Shown one piece after another: positions 54,565-63,047 of a DNA stretch of 64,000 nt. Source of the DNA: an uncultured Treponema sp. (lineage in GTDB: Bacteria; Spirochaetota; Spirochaetia; Treponematales; Treponemataceae). A program made the translations under genes and the position numbers. The DNA lies in assembly GCA_946535985.1 (NCBI GenBank), contig CAMNDY010000003.1, forward strand, positions 21,771 to 85,770, given 5' to 3'. A model generated the notes under the pieces. That model saw only the letters and a list, made by a program, of their open reading frames with translations. It was not told the DNA's origin and did not search any database. Position 1 is the first letter of the stretch. Each line of letters opens with the position of its first letter.

Positions 54565-56025
54565 ATGAATAATTCGGAATTCCAAGTTTATCTCAAAAAG
54601 CACTACCCAAGGACAAGTTCGTTTTTTTCTGGTCTTTCTCTTTTTATCGTAGATATTATAGTTCTCACTTTATGCATCGGCCTTGGCTTCTTCATCGTAA
54701 ACCTTTTTGCTATTCATGATATAAACTTCCGTTCATTCATAAATTACACAGTATTTTTGCCTTTTGTGCTTTTGCTTTTTGCTTTTATGGGACTTTATCC
54801 TGGAATTATGATTCCGGCAGCTGAGCAGGTAAAAAAATATACAATTTCTACTTTCTTTGGTTTTAGTGTTATTGTTTCTTTTGTTCTTGTTTCAAGCCTT
54901 ACAGAAGCTGATCCCGCCGCTTTTATGAAGAAAAACTCGGGCAGCATTTATATTATCCTGGCATTTTCACTGGCATTTGTTATGTCAATGTTTCTTTTGC
55001 CTACCTTCCGTGAATTTGCAAAACGAAAATTCTGCAAGTTTTCATGGTGGGGAGTTCCTGCGGTAATTTATTGTACGGGAAACAGTGCCGATGAAGTTAT
55101 AAATAAACTTAATCGCAACAAATATCTTGGATATAAACCGGCTGTTATTATTGATGCATCTTTAAATGATGCAGGTATGAAAGATGGTATTCCAGTTTTT
55201 CCTCCAAATGATGAAATTATAGAAAGCATTCACAACTACAATATAAAACAGGCTATCATCTGCGACTATCACGGTGAAATTTCTTCCATAATGACTTCTT
55301 ACCGCTACACTATTGCAGTTTCAAAGAGTCAGTCGTCCTTTACATGTTCTCAGCAGCTTAAGGATATTGCAGGAATTATCGGCTTTGCATCTACTCATAA
55401 CCTTACCTTTAAGACAAATCTTTTTATAAAGAGACTTCTGGATATAGGATTAATTCTTTTCTTCTCACCTATTCTTATTCCGGTTTTCCTCATTCTTATT
55501 ATCCTTACAAAGCTTACTTCGCGTGGACCTGTTTTTTATGGCCATAAACGTGTTGGCAAAAACGGCAAGGAATTCAAATGCTGGAAATTTCGCTCAATGT
55601 GTATTGATGCAGACAAAAAGCTTGAAGAGATCCTTGCAAATAACCCTGAAATGCGGGCAGAATGGGAAAAGGACCGCAAGTTTACAAACGATCCTCGTGT
55701 TACAAAGTTTGGAAAATTCCTTCGCAAAACTAGTCTTGATGAGCTTCCTCAGCTTATAAATATTCTTATTGGTCAGATGAGTTTTGTAGGCCCTCGCCCG
55801 GTTACAGAGCCTGAGCTTGAAAAATATGGACCTTATAAAGATTATGTTCTTTCTGTTTTACCTGGTCTTTCCGGAATGTGGCAGACCTCCGGCCGTTCTG
55901 ATACTGAATATGAAGAGCGAATTTCACTTGATTCTTACTATATTCAAAACTGGTCTGTATGGCTTGATTTATGGATTTTAATTAAAACAGTTTATGTCGT
56001 TCTTAAAGGACGTGGTGCTTACTAA
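54565..56025 (+). CDS. Undecaprenyl-phosphate sugar phosphotransferase (WbaP/RfbP type)
   Basis: This enzyme starts lipid-linked glycan synthesis by moving a hexose-1-phosphate from UDP-sugar to undecaprenyl phosphate. The 486-residue protein has four N-terminal membrane helices, a Rossmann-like middle domain (about 165-270), a re-entrant helix at 290 and the catalytic C-terminal domain: GPVFYGHKRVGKNGKEFKCW, FRSMCIDADKK, KFGKFLRKTSLDELPQLINI, VGPRPVTEPEL and LPGLSGMWQTSGRS. WbaP (galactose) is typical, but the sugar is not fixed by motifs. It has its own promoter and is cotranscribed with the Omp85-like gene (overlapping TAATG). Confidence 0.92.
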   Translation: MNNSEFQVYLKKHYPRTSSFFSGLSLFIVDIIVLTLCIGLGFFIVNLFAIHDINFRSFINYTVFLPFVLLLFAFMGLYPGIMIPAAEQVKKYTISTFFGFSVIVSFVLVSSLTEADPAAFMKKNSGSIYIILAFSLAFVMSMFLLPTFREFAKRKFCKFSWWGVPAVIYCTGNSADEVINKLNRNKYLGYKPAVIIDASLNDAGMKDGIPVFPPNDEIIESIHNYNIKQAIICDYHGEISSIMTSYRYTIAVSKSQSSFTCSQQLKDIAGIIGFASTHNLTFKTNLFIKRLLDIGLILFFSPILIPVFLILIILTKLTSRGPVFYGHKRVGKNGKEFKCWKFRSMCIDADKKLEEILANNPEMRAEWEKDRKFTNDPRVTKFGKFLRKTSLDELPQLINILIGQMSFVGPRPVTEPELEKYGPYKDYVLSVLPGLSGMWQTSGRSDTEYEERISLDSYYIQNWSVWLDLWILIKTVYVVLKGRGAY

Positions 56026-57590
56026 TGAAACGGGCAACTTTACTTATTTCACTTTTTATTTTTACATTTTTACCGTTTTTTTCACAGCAATACAAAATTG
56101 AAGAGGTTGAATATTCCATTAAAGGCTGCGGCCACTGGATTTTTGGTTGTACTCAGGAATATGCTCTTACAAACGAAGTTCCTGTAGATAAAAAAACTGT
56201 TTTTGAAAATGAAGAAGCACTTTCACTTTACATAACCGACCTCGAAATAAAGCTTAATAACCTCAGGGCTTTTGAAACAATTGAATTAAATTATGAACCT
56301 TTACCGGCAGAGGATACGCTTACTCCTGTAAAACTTACAATTTCTGTACAAGACTCTTTCCATCTTTTTGCAATCCCGGGTCCAAAATACGATTCAAACA
56401 AAGGTTTAACTTTTAAACTTAAAATAAAAGATTCCAACTTTCTGGGTTCTCTAAATACACTTTCTTCCGACATTTATTTTCTTCTTCCAACAGATGAATC
56501 GGACGGAAAGAACACAGAGTTTGGTTTTAACTGCAGCGTAGATTACCCTTTTAGAGCCGGTATTTTTGATTCTATCTGGCTTAATGACCTTAGCCTTTCA
56601 TATACACTTGGCGATGATATGCCGGAATGGAATATCAGAACAGGTCTTAGATTTACCCTTCCCTTTGAAAAAAACTCTTTAGTGTTTGAAACAAATCAGC
56701 GTTTTGTAAACAATTTTGAATATCTTGATTTTTCTGATAATTTATATTTTGTAAATGATTTTAAAATTTACACACCGCTTACCATTACAGAATTAAACTA
56801 TTTTGGAAAACTTACTTATACTCCATATACAATCTTGAGCGTAAACTGGGACCGCGATGGCATCGACAAAGATAACTCCGCCCTTTCAAGCCCTGTGTGG
56901 ACAATTGGTCATAAAATAAACTTTGGCCGTGTAGACTGGAACCAGAACCTTAGAACAGGCTTTACTTTATCGCTTGATAATTTTTACAAATATAATTTCC
57001 AGCGACAAAGATTGTATCCTGAGCTTGAGTTTATTGCAGCTGGCTACAAAAAAATTGATCTGCTTGATGATTCTTACTTTTTGAGGAACTTTGGAATTGT
57101 AGCAAAATCTACAGTCTTCACCTTTTTGTTTGATCCTAAAAAAGACGACTACATTTTTAATGACGGAAACAGCATTGGTCAATATTTAAGAGGTATCCGC
57201 GATACTCAGTATTATAAAGGAACTGATTATTCTTCGCTGCAGCCTACGAATGCCCTCATTCTGAATTTTGACCTTCCAATTCATATATTTACTACAAACT
57301 TTACAAAATCTTTCCTGCGCTACTTTAATTTTGATTTCCAGCTTTCTCCATTCTTTGATATGGCTTTATGTTATAACAAAATTAATCAGACCTATTTCAG
57401 CTTCAAAGATGGATTTTATGGTGCCGGTTTAGAAGTTATTGTTTACCCTTTAAAATGGTCCGGCATTACAGTTAGAGGAAGCGTTGGTATAGACGTTGGA
57501 CGTAAGTTCTTTGCAAATCATATTAATACAGATTGGCGCCAGAATGTTTCTAAAAAAGAGTTTTCAATTGGATTTGGACTTCATTATTAA
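56025..57590 (+). CDS. Omp85-like outer-membrane protein with single POTRA-like domain
   Basis: A 521-residue protein with signal peptide (ATLLISLFIFTFLPFFSQQ), an N-terminal region like one POTRA domain (YKIEEVEYSIKGCG, ending LRAFETIELNYEP) and a C-terminal region of about 16 beta strands with a terminal aromatic residue (FSIGFGLHY). This order, one short POTRA then barrel, resembles small members of the BamA/TamA/FhaC superfamily. It shares an mRNA with the WbaP-like enzyme, which suggests an export role for the polymer or for surface proteins. I cannot identify the exact family; other barrel proteins remain possible. Confidence 0.6.
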   Translation: MKRATLLISLFIFTFLPFFSQQYKIEEVEYSIKGCGHWIFGCTQEYALTNEVPVDKKTVFENEEALSLYITDLEIKLNNLRAFETIELNYEPLPAEDTLTPVKLTISVQDSFHLFAIPGPKYDSNKGLTFKLKIKDSNFLGSLNTLSSDIYFLLPTDESDGKNTEFGFNCSVDYPFRAGIFDSIWLNDLSLSYTLGDDMPEWNIRTGLRFTLPFEKNSLVFETNQRFVNNFEYLDFSDNLYFVNDFKIYTPLTITELNYFGKLTYTPYTILSVNWDRDGIDKDNSALSSPVWTIGHKINFGRVDWNQNLRTGFTLSLDNFYKYNFQRQRLYPELEFIAAGYKKIDLLDDSYFLRNFGIVAKSTVFTFLFDPKKDDYIFNDGNSIGQYLRGIRDTQYYKGTDYSSLQPTNALILNFDLPIHIFTTNFTKSFLRYFNFDFQLSPFFDMALCYNKINQTYFSFKDGFYGAGLEVIVYPLKWSGITVRGSVGIDVGRKFFANHINTDWRQNVSKKEFSIGFGLHY

Positions 57591-58688
57591 TTAATCAGGA
57601 TTTTTAATTCCATCAAGCTTGTCGAGTTTTAAAACTGCATCCTGCTGCCAGTATTTTTGTGGCGAATGGAAGGCAAGAATTGTCAATAAAGCATAAGAAA
57701 ACTTATCATATCCGCATTTTGTGCATACATCACAAAAGAGATTAAAGCTTCTCCAGACATCATTATCGCTTCCCCAGGTAACAATATCGCCATGGAAAGG
57801 AATGATGTCTAAAAAGTCTGTTATGTTTTTGTATTCAAAATCTATATCGCGTTTTGAAATTACGTTATAAACTTTTGTAAACCCTGTTATTACTGCAATA
57901 GAACTGTAGGTAAAGGCTTTATCTATTTCATTTATAGAAAGATAGTATTGTGCAAGCTCATAGAAGGCTTTTAGGCAGAAATAATCCTGAGCCCGGTACA
58001 TTGTAAAGAATTTTTCAATTGCATCGCTGTTATTTTTGGCCACAGTGTTTCTCATGGATTTTGCAATAAGCTGATTTCTTTCATTCTGTTCTTTTCCAAT
58101 GATATTTAATAGCCTGATTTCCATTTTGTCATATTCACCACATAAACGGCTAAGGTCTGCAAGTAAATAAATAATTTCATAGCGTTCATCAGGAATATCA
58201 AGTACTGCTGCATTTTCAAGAGCTTTTAAGTAATACTGCTCGGCAAAATTGTATTCACCTTCTATTTTGTAAATATCGCCTATAAGCTTTAAGGCTTCGG
58301 GATACTCTTCATTGCTTTTAATATATTCCAAAACCTTTGAAATTGAATTGTCAAAGATTCCTTTTGAATTATAGGAATTTATAAGATTAATAACGTCATA
58401 CTCATCGCGTTCTGTTAATACCGGTATGATGTTTGTAATGTTGTCGCCGGCTTTTTTTACTTCACGGGCGGCAATGCTTTGCGAAATTGTATCGTAATCG
58501 GCTTTTAACTGCTCTTTTTTGTATACTATTGCATCTTCTGCATATTTGATTGCTTTTCCATATTCTTTGTTTTCGTAGGCAACTTTGGCATTTCTAAAAG
58601 AAATAATGCTTTTTGAGTTAAGATTGTTTTGTGCAAAAAGACCAGTTCCGAGTAATAAAAATACTGTAGAAATTAAAGTACGTTTCAT
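57591..58688 (-). CDS. Secreted TPR-like repeat protein
   Basis: The 365-residue protein has a signal peptide (RTLISTVFLLLGTGLFAQ) and helical repeats: AKVAYENKEYGKAIKYAEDA, YPEALKLIGDIYKIEGEYNFAEQYYLKAL and FYELAQYYLSINEIDKAFTY are TPR-type units. It is probably periplasmic. The stop lies directly against the stop of the Omp85-like gene on the other strand. It follows ispG by nine bases. No enzymatic motif. Confidence 0.72.
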   Translation of the reverse strand: MKRTLISTVFLLLGTGLFAQNNLNSKSIISFRNAKVAYENKEYGKAIKYAEDAIVYKKEQLKADYDTISQSIAAREVKKAGDNITNIIPVLTERDEYDVINLINSYNSKGIFDNSISKVLEYIKSNEEYPEALKLIGDIYKIEGEYNFAEQYYLKALENAAVLDIPDERYEIIYLLADLSRLCGEYDKMEIRLLNIIGKEQNERNQLIAKSMRNTVAKNNSDAIEKFFTMYRAQDYFCLKAFYELAQYYLSINEIDKAFTYSSIAVITGFTKVYNVISKRDIDFEYKNITDFLDIIPFHGDIVTWGSDNDVWRSFNLFCDVCTKCGYDKFSYALLTILAFHSPQKYWQQDAVLKLDKLDGIKNPD

Positions 58689-58697
58689 ATAATTCCT

Positions 58698-59786
58698 TTA
58701 TAAAGAATTCAATTCTTCTTCAAATACTTTATCGGCATCTTTTGCATCAATTGTTCGCACTATTTTACCTTTTTTAAAAATAATTGCTTTGTCTGCAGTT
58801 CCCGCAATTCCTATGTCTGCGTGACGTCCTTCTCCAGGTCCGTTTACAACACAGCCCATTACTGCTACTGTTATGTTTTTATCCATTGCTAAAAGCCTGT
58901 TCTGCCAGCGGTCTACAAAGCTGTGAACATCAAAACCTATTCTACCGCAGCGTGGACAGGAAACAAGATTTATTCCACGGGATCTTTTGCCGCATTCTTT
59001 TAAGATGTTTATTCCGGCAATTACTTCATTTTCAGGTGAGGAAGAAAGGCTTACACGGATTGTATCTCCAATTCCCTGTGCTAAAAGGGTACTGAATGCA
59101 ATACTTGATTTTACAATGCCACCAATAAGCGGCCCTGCTTCTGTTACCCCCAGATGCAGCGGATTATTATATTTTTGTGCATAAAAAGTATTACACTGTA
59201 TAGTTTCCTGAACATCGCTTGACTTCATGCTCACTACATACTGGTCAAAATTGTATTTTTCAAAGATTGCAGCTTCGCGGGCGGCAGTTTCGCATAAGCC
59301 CTGGGCTCTTGTAATTTTACCTGCGGCAATCTCTTCCTGTAAATCTTTTGGAAGGCTTCCGCTGTTTATTCCAATGCGGATTGGAACTTCCTTATCACGG
59401 CAAGCTTCTATAACCGTGCGGGTATTTTCTTCGGACCCAATGTTTCCGGGATTTATTCTTATTGCGGCAACATTAGCTTTAAGGCATTCAAGCGCAAGCT
59501 TATAATCAAAATGAATGTCTGCAACAAGCGGCATTATTGTACGTTCTGAAAGTATGTTTAGTGAACGCGCACTTTCCATATCAGGAACTGCAAAGCGCAC
59601 AATATCGCAGCCTATGAGACTAAGTTCATTTAATTGTTTAAGGATTTCTTCTAATTTTGTGGTATTTGTATCAAGGTCCGTAATCCCGTCCTTCCACATA
59701 GTCTGAACCGAAACAGGATTCCCACCCCCAATAAGGACAGTTCTAACGCTTCCCTTCCCACCTAATTTTATTGTTTTTGTTATCAT
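58698..59786 (-). CDS. ispG: 4-hydroxy-3-methylbut-2-enyl diphosphate synthase IspG (GcpE)
   Basis: IspG converts MEcPP to HMBPP in the methylerythritol phosphate isoprenoid pathway with a [4Fe-4S] cluster, supplying the undecaprenyl carrier among other products. The 362-residue protein has the TIM-barrel start (VLIGGGNPVSVQTMWKDG), PLVADIHFDYKLAL, RINPGNIG, VSMKSSDVQETI and the cluster cysteines in SCPRCGRIGFD and VMGCVVNGPGEGRHADIG. The length is that of the short bacterial form. A dispersed hairpin repeat lies directly upstream, and no clear ribosome site precedes the ATG. Confidence 0.96.
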   Translation of the reverse strand: MITKTIKLGGKGSVRTVLIGGGNPVSVQTMWKDGITDLDTNTTKLEEILKQLNELSLIGCDIVRFAVPDMESARSLNILSERTIMPLVADIHFDYKLALECLKANVAAIRINPGNIGSEENTRTVIEACRDKEVPIRIGINSGSLPKDLQEEIAAGKITRAQGLCETAAREAAIFEKYNFDQYVVSMKSSDVQETIQCNTFYAQKYNNPLHLGVTEAGPLIGGIVKSSIAFSTLLAQGIGDTIRVSLSSSPENEVIAGINILKECGKRSRGINLVSCPRCGRIGFDVHSFVDRWQNRLLAMDKNITVAVMGCVVNGPGEGRHADIGIAGTADKAIIFKKGKIVRTIDAKDADKVFEEELNSL

Positions 59787-59796
59787 AAGACAAAAG

Positions 59797-59826
59797 TGTC
59801 ATTCCCGGGCCAAAGCAAGGAATTCT
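59797..59826. repeat. Degenerate TGTCATT hairpin repeat
   Basis: TGTCATTCCCGGGCcaaagcaaGGAATTCT keeps the outer ends of the dispersed hairpin family but has a decayed inner stem. It lies 10 bases upstream of the ispG start. Confidence 0.5.
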
Positions 59827-59852
59827 CAATGATGATTGTTATATAAAAAGAA

Positions 59853-59941
59853 ACTGAACCAGAATGCGGAGTGTGATAAGAAATCGGGCAGGTCCCTTTA
59901 GCTGCCCGATTTCTTATCACACGGGAGCATACTGGTTCAAT
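59853..59941. repeat. Large nested hairpin between ntpK and ispG
   Basis: A perfect 20-bp inverted repeat (59872-59891 and 59902-59921, loop of ten) is framed by 13-base outer arms TGAACCAGAATGC and GCATACTGGTTCA with one mismatch. It begins right after the ntpK stop and could end the V-ATPase transcript. Together with 29488-29583 it makes a two-copy family here. Confidence 0.75.
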
Positions 59942-59952
59942 TTATAGGCATT

Positions 59953-60375
59953 TTAACAAACAATCATTGAGAATACCATTGCGAACAAGGCTACAGTCTC
60001 ACAAAGACCAACAACCATAATGTACTGTGCAAAACCTTTTCCTGTTTCACCAAGAGCATCTGAACCGGCAGCACCAGCTTTACCCTGAGCAATAGCAGAG
60101 AAACACATAGCAAGACCAGAAGCAATACCAAGACCAAGAAGGAAGCTTGCAGGTTTGTCAGAACCGTTCATTGACTGCATAAGCAAGAAACCGTAAATTG
60201 TCTGAGTAAGAGGAGCACCGGCAAATACAGTAAGAATGAATGGGGCTGGTTTATTATTAATATAACAACGTTTCCATGCACCAATTGCACCCTGTCCGGC
60301 AATTCCAATACCAATTGCTGAACCAATAGCAGCAATACCCATTACAACAGCAGCACCAAGCATACCAAAATCCAT
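59953..60375 (-). CDS. ntpK: V-type ATP synthase subunit K (proteolipid)
   Basis: The rotor ring proteolipid of the V-type ATPase. The 140-residue protein has four membrane helices as two hairpins; the first has GSAIGIGIAGQGAIGAWK and GAPLTQTIYGFLL, the second GLASGLAMCFSAIAQG-type packing and VGLCETVALFAMVFSM, whose glutamate is the ion-binding residue. The first hairpin lacks that acid, the usual V-type arrangement of one site per four helices. A strong ribosome site (AAGGAG) fits the high copy number. It is separated from ntpI by a hairpin-rich gap of 111 bases. Confidence 0.94.
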   Translation of the reverse strand: MDFGMLGAAVVMGIAAIGSAIGIGIAGQGAIGAWKRCYINNKPAPFILTVFAGAPLTQTIYGFLLMQSMNGSDKPASFLLGLGIASGLAMCFSAIAQGKAGAAGSDALGETGKGFAQYIMVVGLCETVALFAMVFSMIVC

Positions 60376-60395
60376 AATAAATCTCCTTATATTTC

Positions 60396-60479
60396 TGTCA
60401 TTTTCGGGCTAGACCCGAAAATCTTATATTAGATTCCCGTGTCAAGCACGGGAATGACATCATTCTCAAACGAGAATGA
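60396..60479. repeat. Inverted pair of TGTCATT hairpins plus third hairpin in V-ATPase operon
   Basis: TGTCATTTTCGGG-CTAGA-CCCGAAAATCT (60396-60424), six bases, AGATTCCCGTG-TCAA-GCACGGGAATGACA (60431-60459), then TCATTCTC-AAAC-GAGAATGA (60460-60479). The first two repeat the inverted-pair design of 33833-33902. The element lies between ntpI and ntpK. Confidence 0.85.
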
Positions 60480-60486
60480 CTATATT

Positions 60487-62412
60487 TTATTTCTTAGCCT
60501 TTTCACTGAAAGGACTATATTTTAATCCAGACCATGACATTCCTAAGTGACTTGAGAATTCAAGTGTATTAAGACGTACGCCATGAACAATTACCGAAAG
60601 CAGGTTCAAAATCATGTTCAAGCCATGACCGAACGCTAACAGAGCAACGAATGCTATAAACATAATTGCATGTCCCCACATAGGACCGGCCATTTCGTTT
60701 ACAGTGTTGCTGATTGCAGCTCCGGCAAGACCAACGGCCCACAAACGTATATATGAAACAATATCACTGAATACGTTTACAACGCCGAGTAATACAGAAA
60801 TTATATTTTTACAGCTTTCAAGTACAGAAGCTCCAATAGAACCTTCATAATTACTGAAAATAAAGCTTAATACAAAGCCTACTCCAACCAGGGATATTTC
60901 AAATAATCCAATTGGGAAGCCGTAAATTCTTTCTGTAAAACTAAAGATTGATGAACTTACAACCATTGAAAGAACAACCCAGAACATACCAATGAGCTGT
61001 AAAAGGGCGCCAAAGTCACCAAGAACCTTAAGGGATTTTCTATTGCGGATCATTGCCTTTATATGAGCAACGCTCAACTGAAGCAAGGCAAGGCTAAAAC
61101 AGAAAATCTGAAGATTCTGTGCAGTTGTAAGTCCTTCTGTAGCATCAGGTTTCCAGAATGGTGTCCAGATCATATCTGAATAAGCATTTGAAATCTGCTT
61201 AACAGAAAGCGCTGTGAGCCAATGTGGAAGCTGTTCAGGTTTAAGTCCAAACCAGGTACAGGTTACAAGACCCCATATTACTGTAGAAAATCCTACAAGG
61301 GTTACAAGTCCTAACAAAGGTGCAGGTTTCTTTCCTGTAAATACTGCTTTGAAAATCATTATGAGACCAAGTACAGTTACCAAAAGTCCGTAACCACCGT
61401 CTCCAAAAATCATTCCAAAGAAGATTGTAAAGAACAGGAGGAACCAGCCCGAAATATCATATTCATGATAACCAGGTACAGTACCCAAAAAGTCTGTAAG
61501 AGGATAAATAAGACTTACAAACTTGTTGTTGCGAAGCTTTGTTGGAACTTCAATGTCTTCATCTTCCGGATCTGCATAAGCAAGGGCCCATTCGTTTTTA
61601 GCACAGGCTGCCTTAAATTCTTCAAGGTCTGCTGTTGGAACATAACCGCTTATCCATGCAAGATCGTTTTCTGAACCGGACTGTTCATGCTCCATTCCCG
61701 CATTAATATTTTCAAACTCAATGTCTGTTTCAAGATTTTTGCGGAATGCAGCAATTGCCGGCACATACTTAGCATTATTTACATAGAAATTTTCTATGTC
61801 TTTAATTTCTGCTTCGTCGGCTTTGATTTCTTTTTCCAGATCTTTTGTAGACATTCTTGGAAGCGGAACTTCAAAGGCTTCTGGAAGCAGTTTTTCAGGT
61901 CTGCCGTCTTCGCCAATAACAAGGAAGCGGACAGTTTTCTTGTCGTTATTTACAAGAATAGTTTCAATTTCCTGGTCAATCTGACTGTATTTTTCGGCAG
62001 CAATTTCGTACATTGCAAGTTTGATTCCTTTTTCTTTAAGGAAATCAATATCTTCAAGACTTACTGCCCCCCAGTCTTCAAAGCGGTCAAGCTCTGTTGT
62101 ATCGGCAGAAATTTCTTCAAGAAGCTGCTTTTTGCGCTCTGATTTTGTTACTACCTGTCTACAAAGTTCGACAACTTTAGAATCTTCCAAGGTAACTTTA
62201 TTTTTCTTAGCCTTTTTATCAAGTTTGATTTCGCCAAGAATACTTTCTGAAACTATTGCATTACCTGTATATTCTTTGAATGCATTAAGCTTTTCGCTGG
62301 AACCTTCTATCTTTGAAAGATGAACAAGTCCAATCTTGCGCAATGCCTTTAATGCATCTTCTTTTTCTTTGTTGAGTATGACAACAGAGACTTTCTTCAT
62401 TGGTTCAATCAT
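60487..62412 (-). CDS. ntpI: V-type ATP synthase subunit I (a-subunit homologue)
   Basis: Stator/channel subunit of the V-type ATPase. The 641-residue protein has a hydrophilic N-terminal half (coiled coils, residues 1-310) and a C-terminal membrane half with seven or so helices; FTIFFGMIFGDGGYG, SFIFSNYEG and DIVSYIRLWAVGLAGAAIS with the essential arginine of the ion channel, then GHGLNMILNLLSVIVHGVRLN, are family landmarks. The ATG overlaps the ntpD stop by four bases. Confidence 0.95.
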   Translation of the reverse strand: MIEPMKKVSVVILNKEKEDALKALRKIGLVHLSKIEGSSEKLNAFKEYTGNAIVSESILGEIKLDKKAKKNKVTLEDSKVVELCRQVVTKSERKKQLLEEISADTTELDRFEDWGAVSLEDIDFLKEKGIKLAMYEIAAEKYSQIDQEIETILVNNDKKTVRFLVIGEDGRPEKLLPEAFEVPLPRMSTKDLEKEIKADEAEIKDIENFYVNNAKYVPAIAAFRKNLETDIEFENINAGMEHEQSGSENDLAWISGYVPTADLEEFKAACAKNEWALAYADPEDEDIEVPTKLRNNKFVSLIYPLTDFLGTVPGYHEYDISGWFLLFFTIFFGMIFGDGGYGLLVTVLGLIMIFKAVFTGKKPAPLLGLVTLVGFSTVIWGLVTCTWFGLKPEQLPHWLTALSVKQISNAYSDMIWTPFWKPDATEGLTTAQNLQIFCFSLALLQLSVAHIKAMIRNRKSLKVLGDFGALLQLIGMFWVVLSMVVSSSIFSFTERIYGFPIGLFEISLVGVGFVLSFIFSNYEGSIGASVLESCKNIISVLLGVVNVFSDIVSYIRLWAVGLAGAAISNTVNEMAGPMWGHAIMFIAFVALLAFGHGLNMILNLLSVIVHGVRLNTLEFSSHLGMSWSGLKYSPFSEKAKK

Positions 62413-63032
62413 TTGCCAGCCTCCTGTTCATTCTCAATTTTTTCCTGCAATTTCTTCTTAGATATTTTACTTCGAACAACCGCAGCAACCTGTTCATCAC
62501 CAAGATAAACAGTAATTTTCTTTATATTCGCCTTTGTCTCAGGAATCTTTACCTTTTCAAAAAGGTTTACACGCTGGGTAGTCGTGCGCAATTCCTTTGA
62601 AAGAAGCCTTACCTGTTCATCAAGAACTTCGGCTTCGAGGTCAAGCGAAAGTGCCTTTTCCATACGGTCTGCAGCCATATCAATCCAGAGTGGAGTTTCG
62701 TAAAGGTCGTAGTCTCCCCTTCCAAAATCTGCTCCTTCATAAACAGGAATTGTAACACCGGCAATGTTACCGTATCCCTTTTTGATATTCTTTACAGTTA
62801 CCATATCTGGTTTAAAGGCTTCTCGTTCACCAAATACTGCAATCCATTCGTCAAACTCTTTTTCAAGAGCAACGCGGGCAGCACGAACTTCTTTGGCCTT
62901 GGCGTCTATAGTGCGGATTTCTGTCTGAAGCTGTTGTTTTTTGAGCATAAGGGTTGGAAGATAACGCTTGTACATTTTAAGCGCATCTTTCTGGACCTTG
63001 AGCTCATTTTTTGTCAGCTTTATTTTTGCCAT
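62409..63032 (-). CDS. ntpD: V-type ATP synthase subunit D (central stalk)
   Basis: A 207-residue, almost wholly alpha-helical protein with coiled-coil ends, homologous to the gamma/D rotor stalk. KIKLTKNELKVQKDALKMYKRYL at the start and LRTTTQRVNLFEKVKIPETK near the end are family blocks. It links the A3B3 head to the K ring. It begins 15 bases after the B subunit stop. Confidence 0.94.
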   Translation of the reverse strand: MAKIKLTKNELKVQKDALKMYKRYLPTLMLKKQQLQTEIRTIDAKAKEVRAARVALEKEFDEWIAVFGEREAFKPDMVTVKNIKKGYGNIAGVTIPVYEGADFGRGDYDLYETPLWIDMAADRMEKALSLDLEAEVLDEQVRLLSKELRTTTQRVNLFEKVKIPETKANIKKITVYLGDEQVAAVVRSKISKKKLQEKIENEQEAGK

Positions 63033-63047
63033 TTAGCACCCCACCAC

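Noticed and set aside
35100..57600. Prophage or integrative element
   Set aside because: No integrase, transposase, phage or conjugation gene and no clear attachment repeats were found; the only sign of mobility is the remnant gene and shifting composition.
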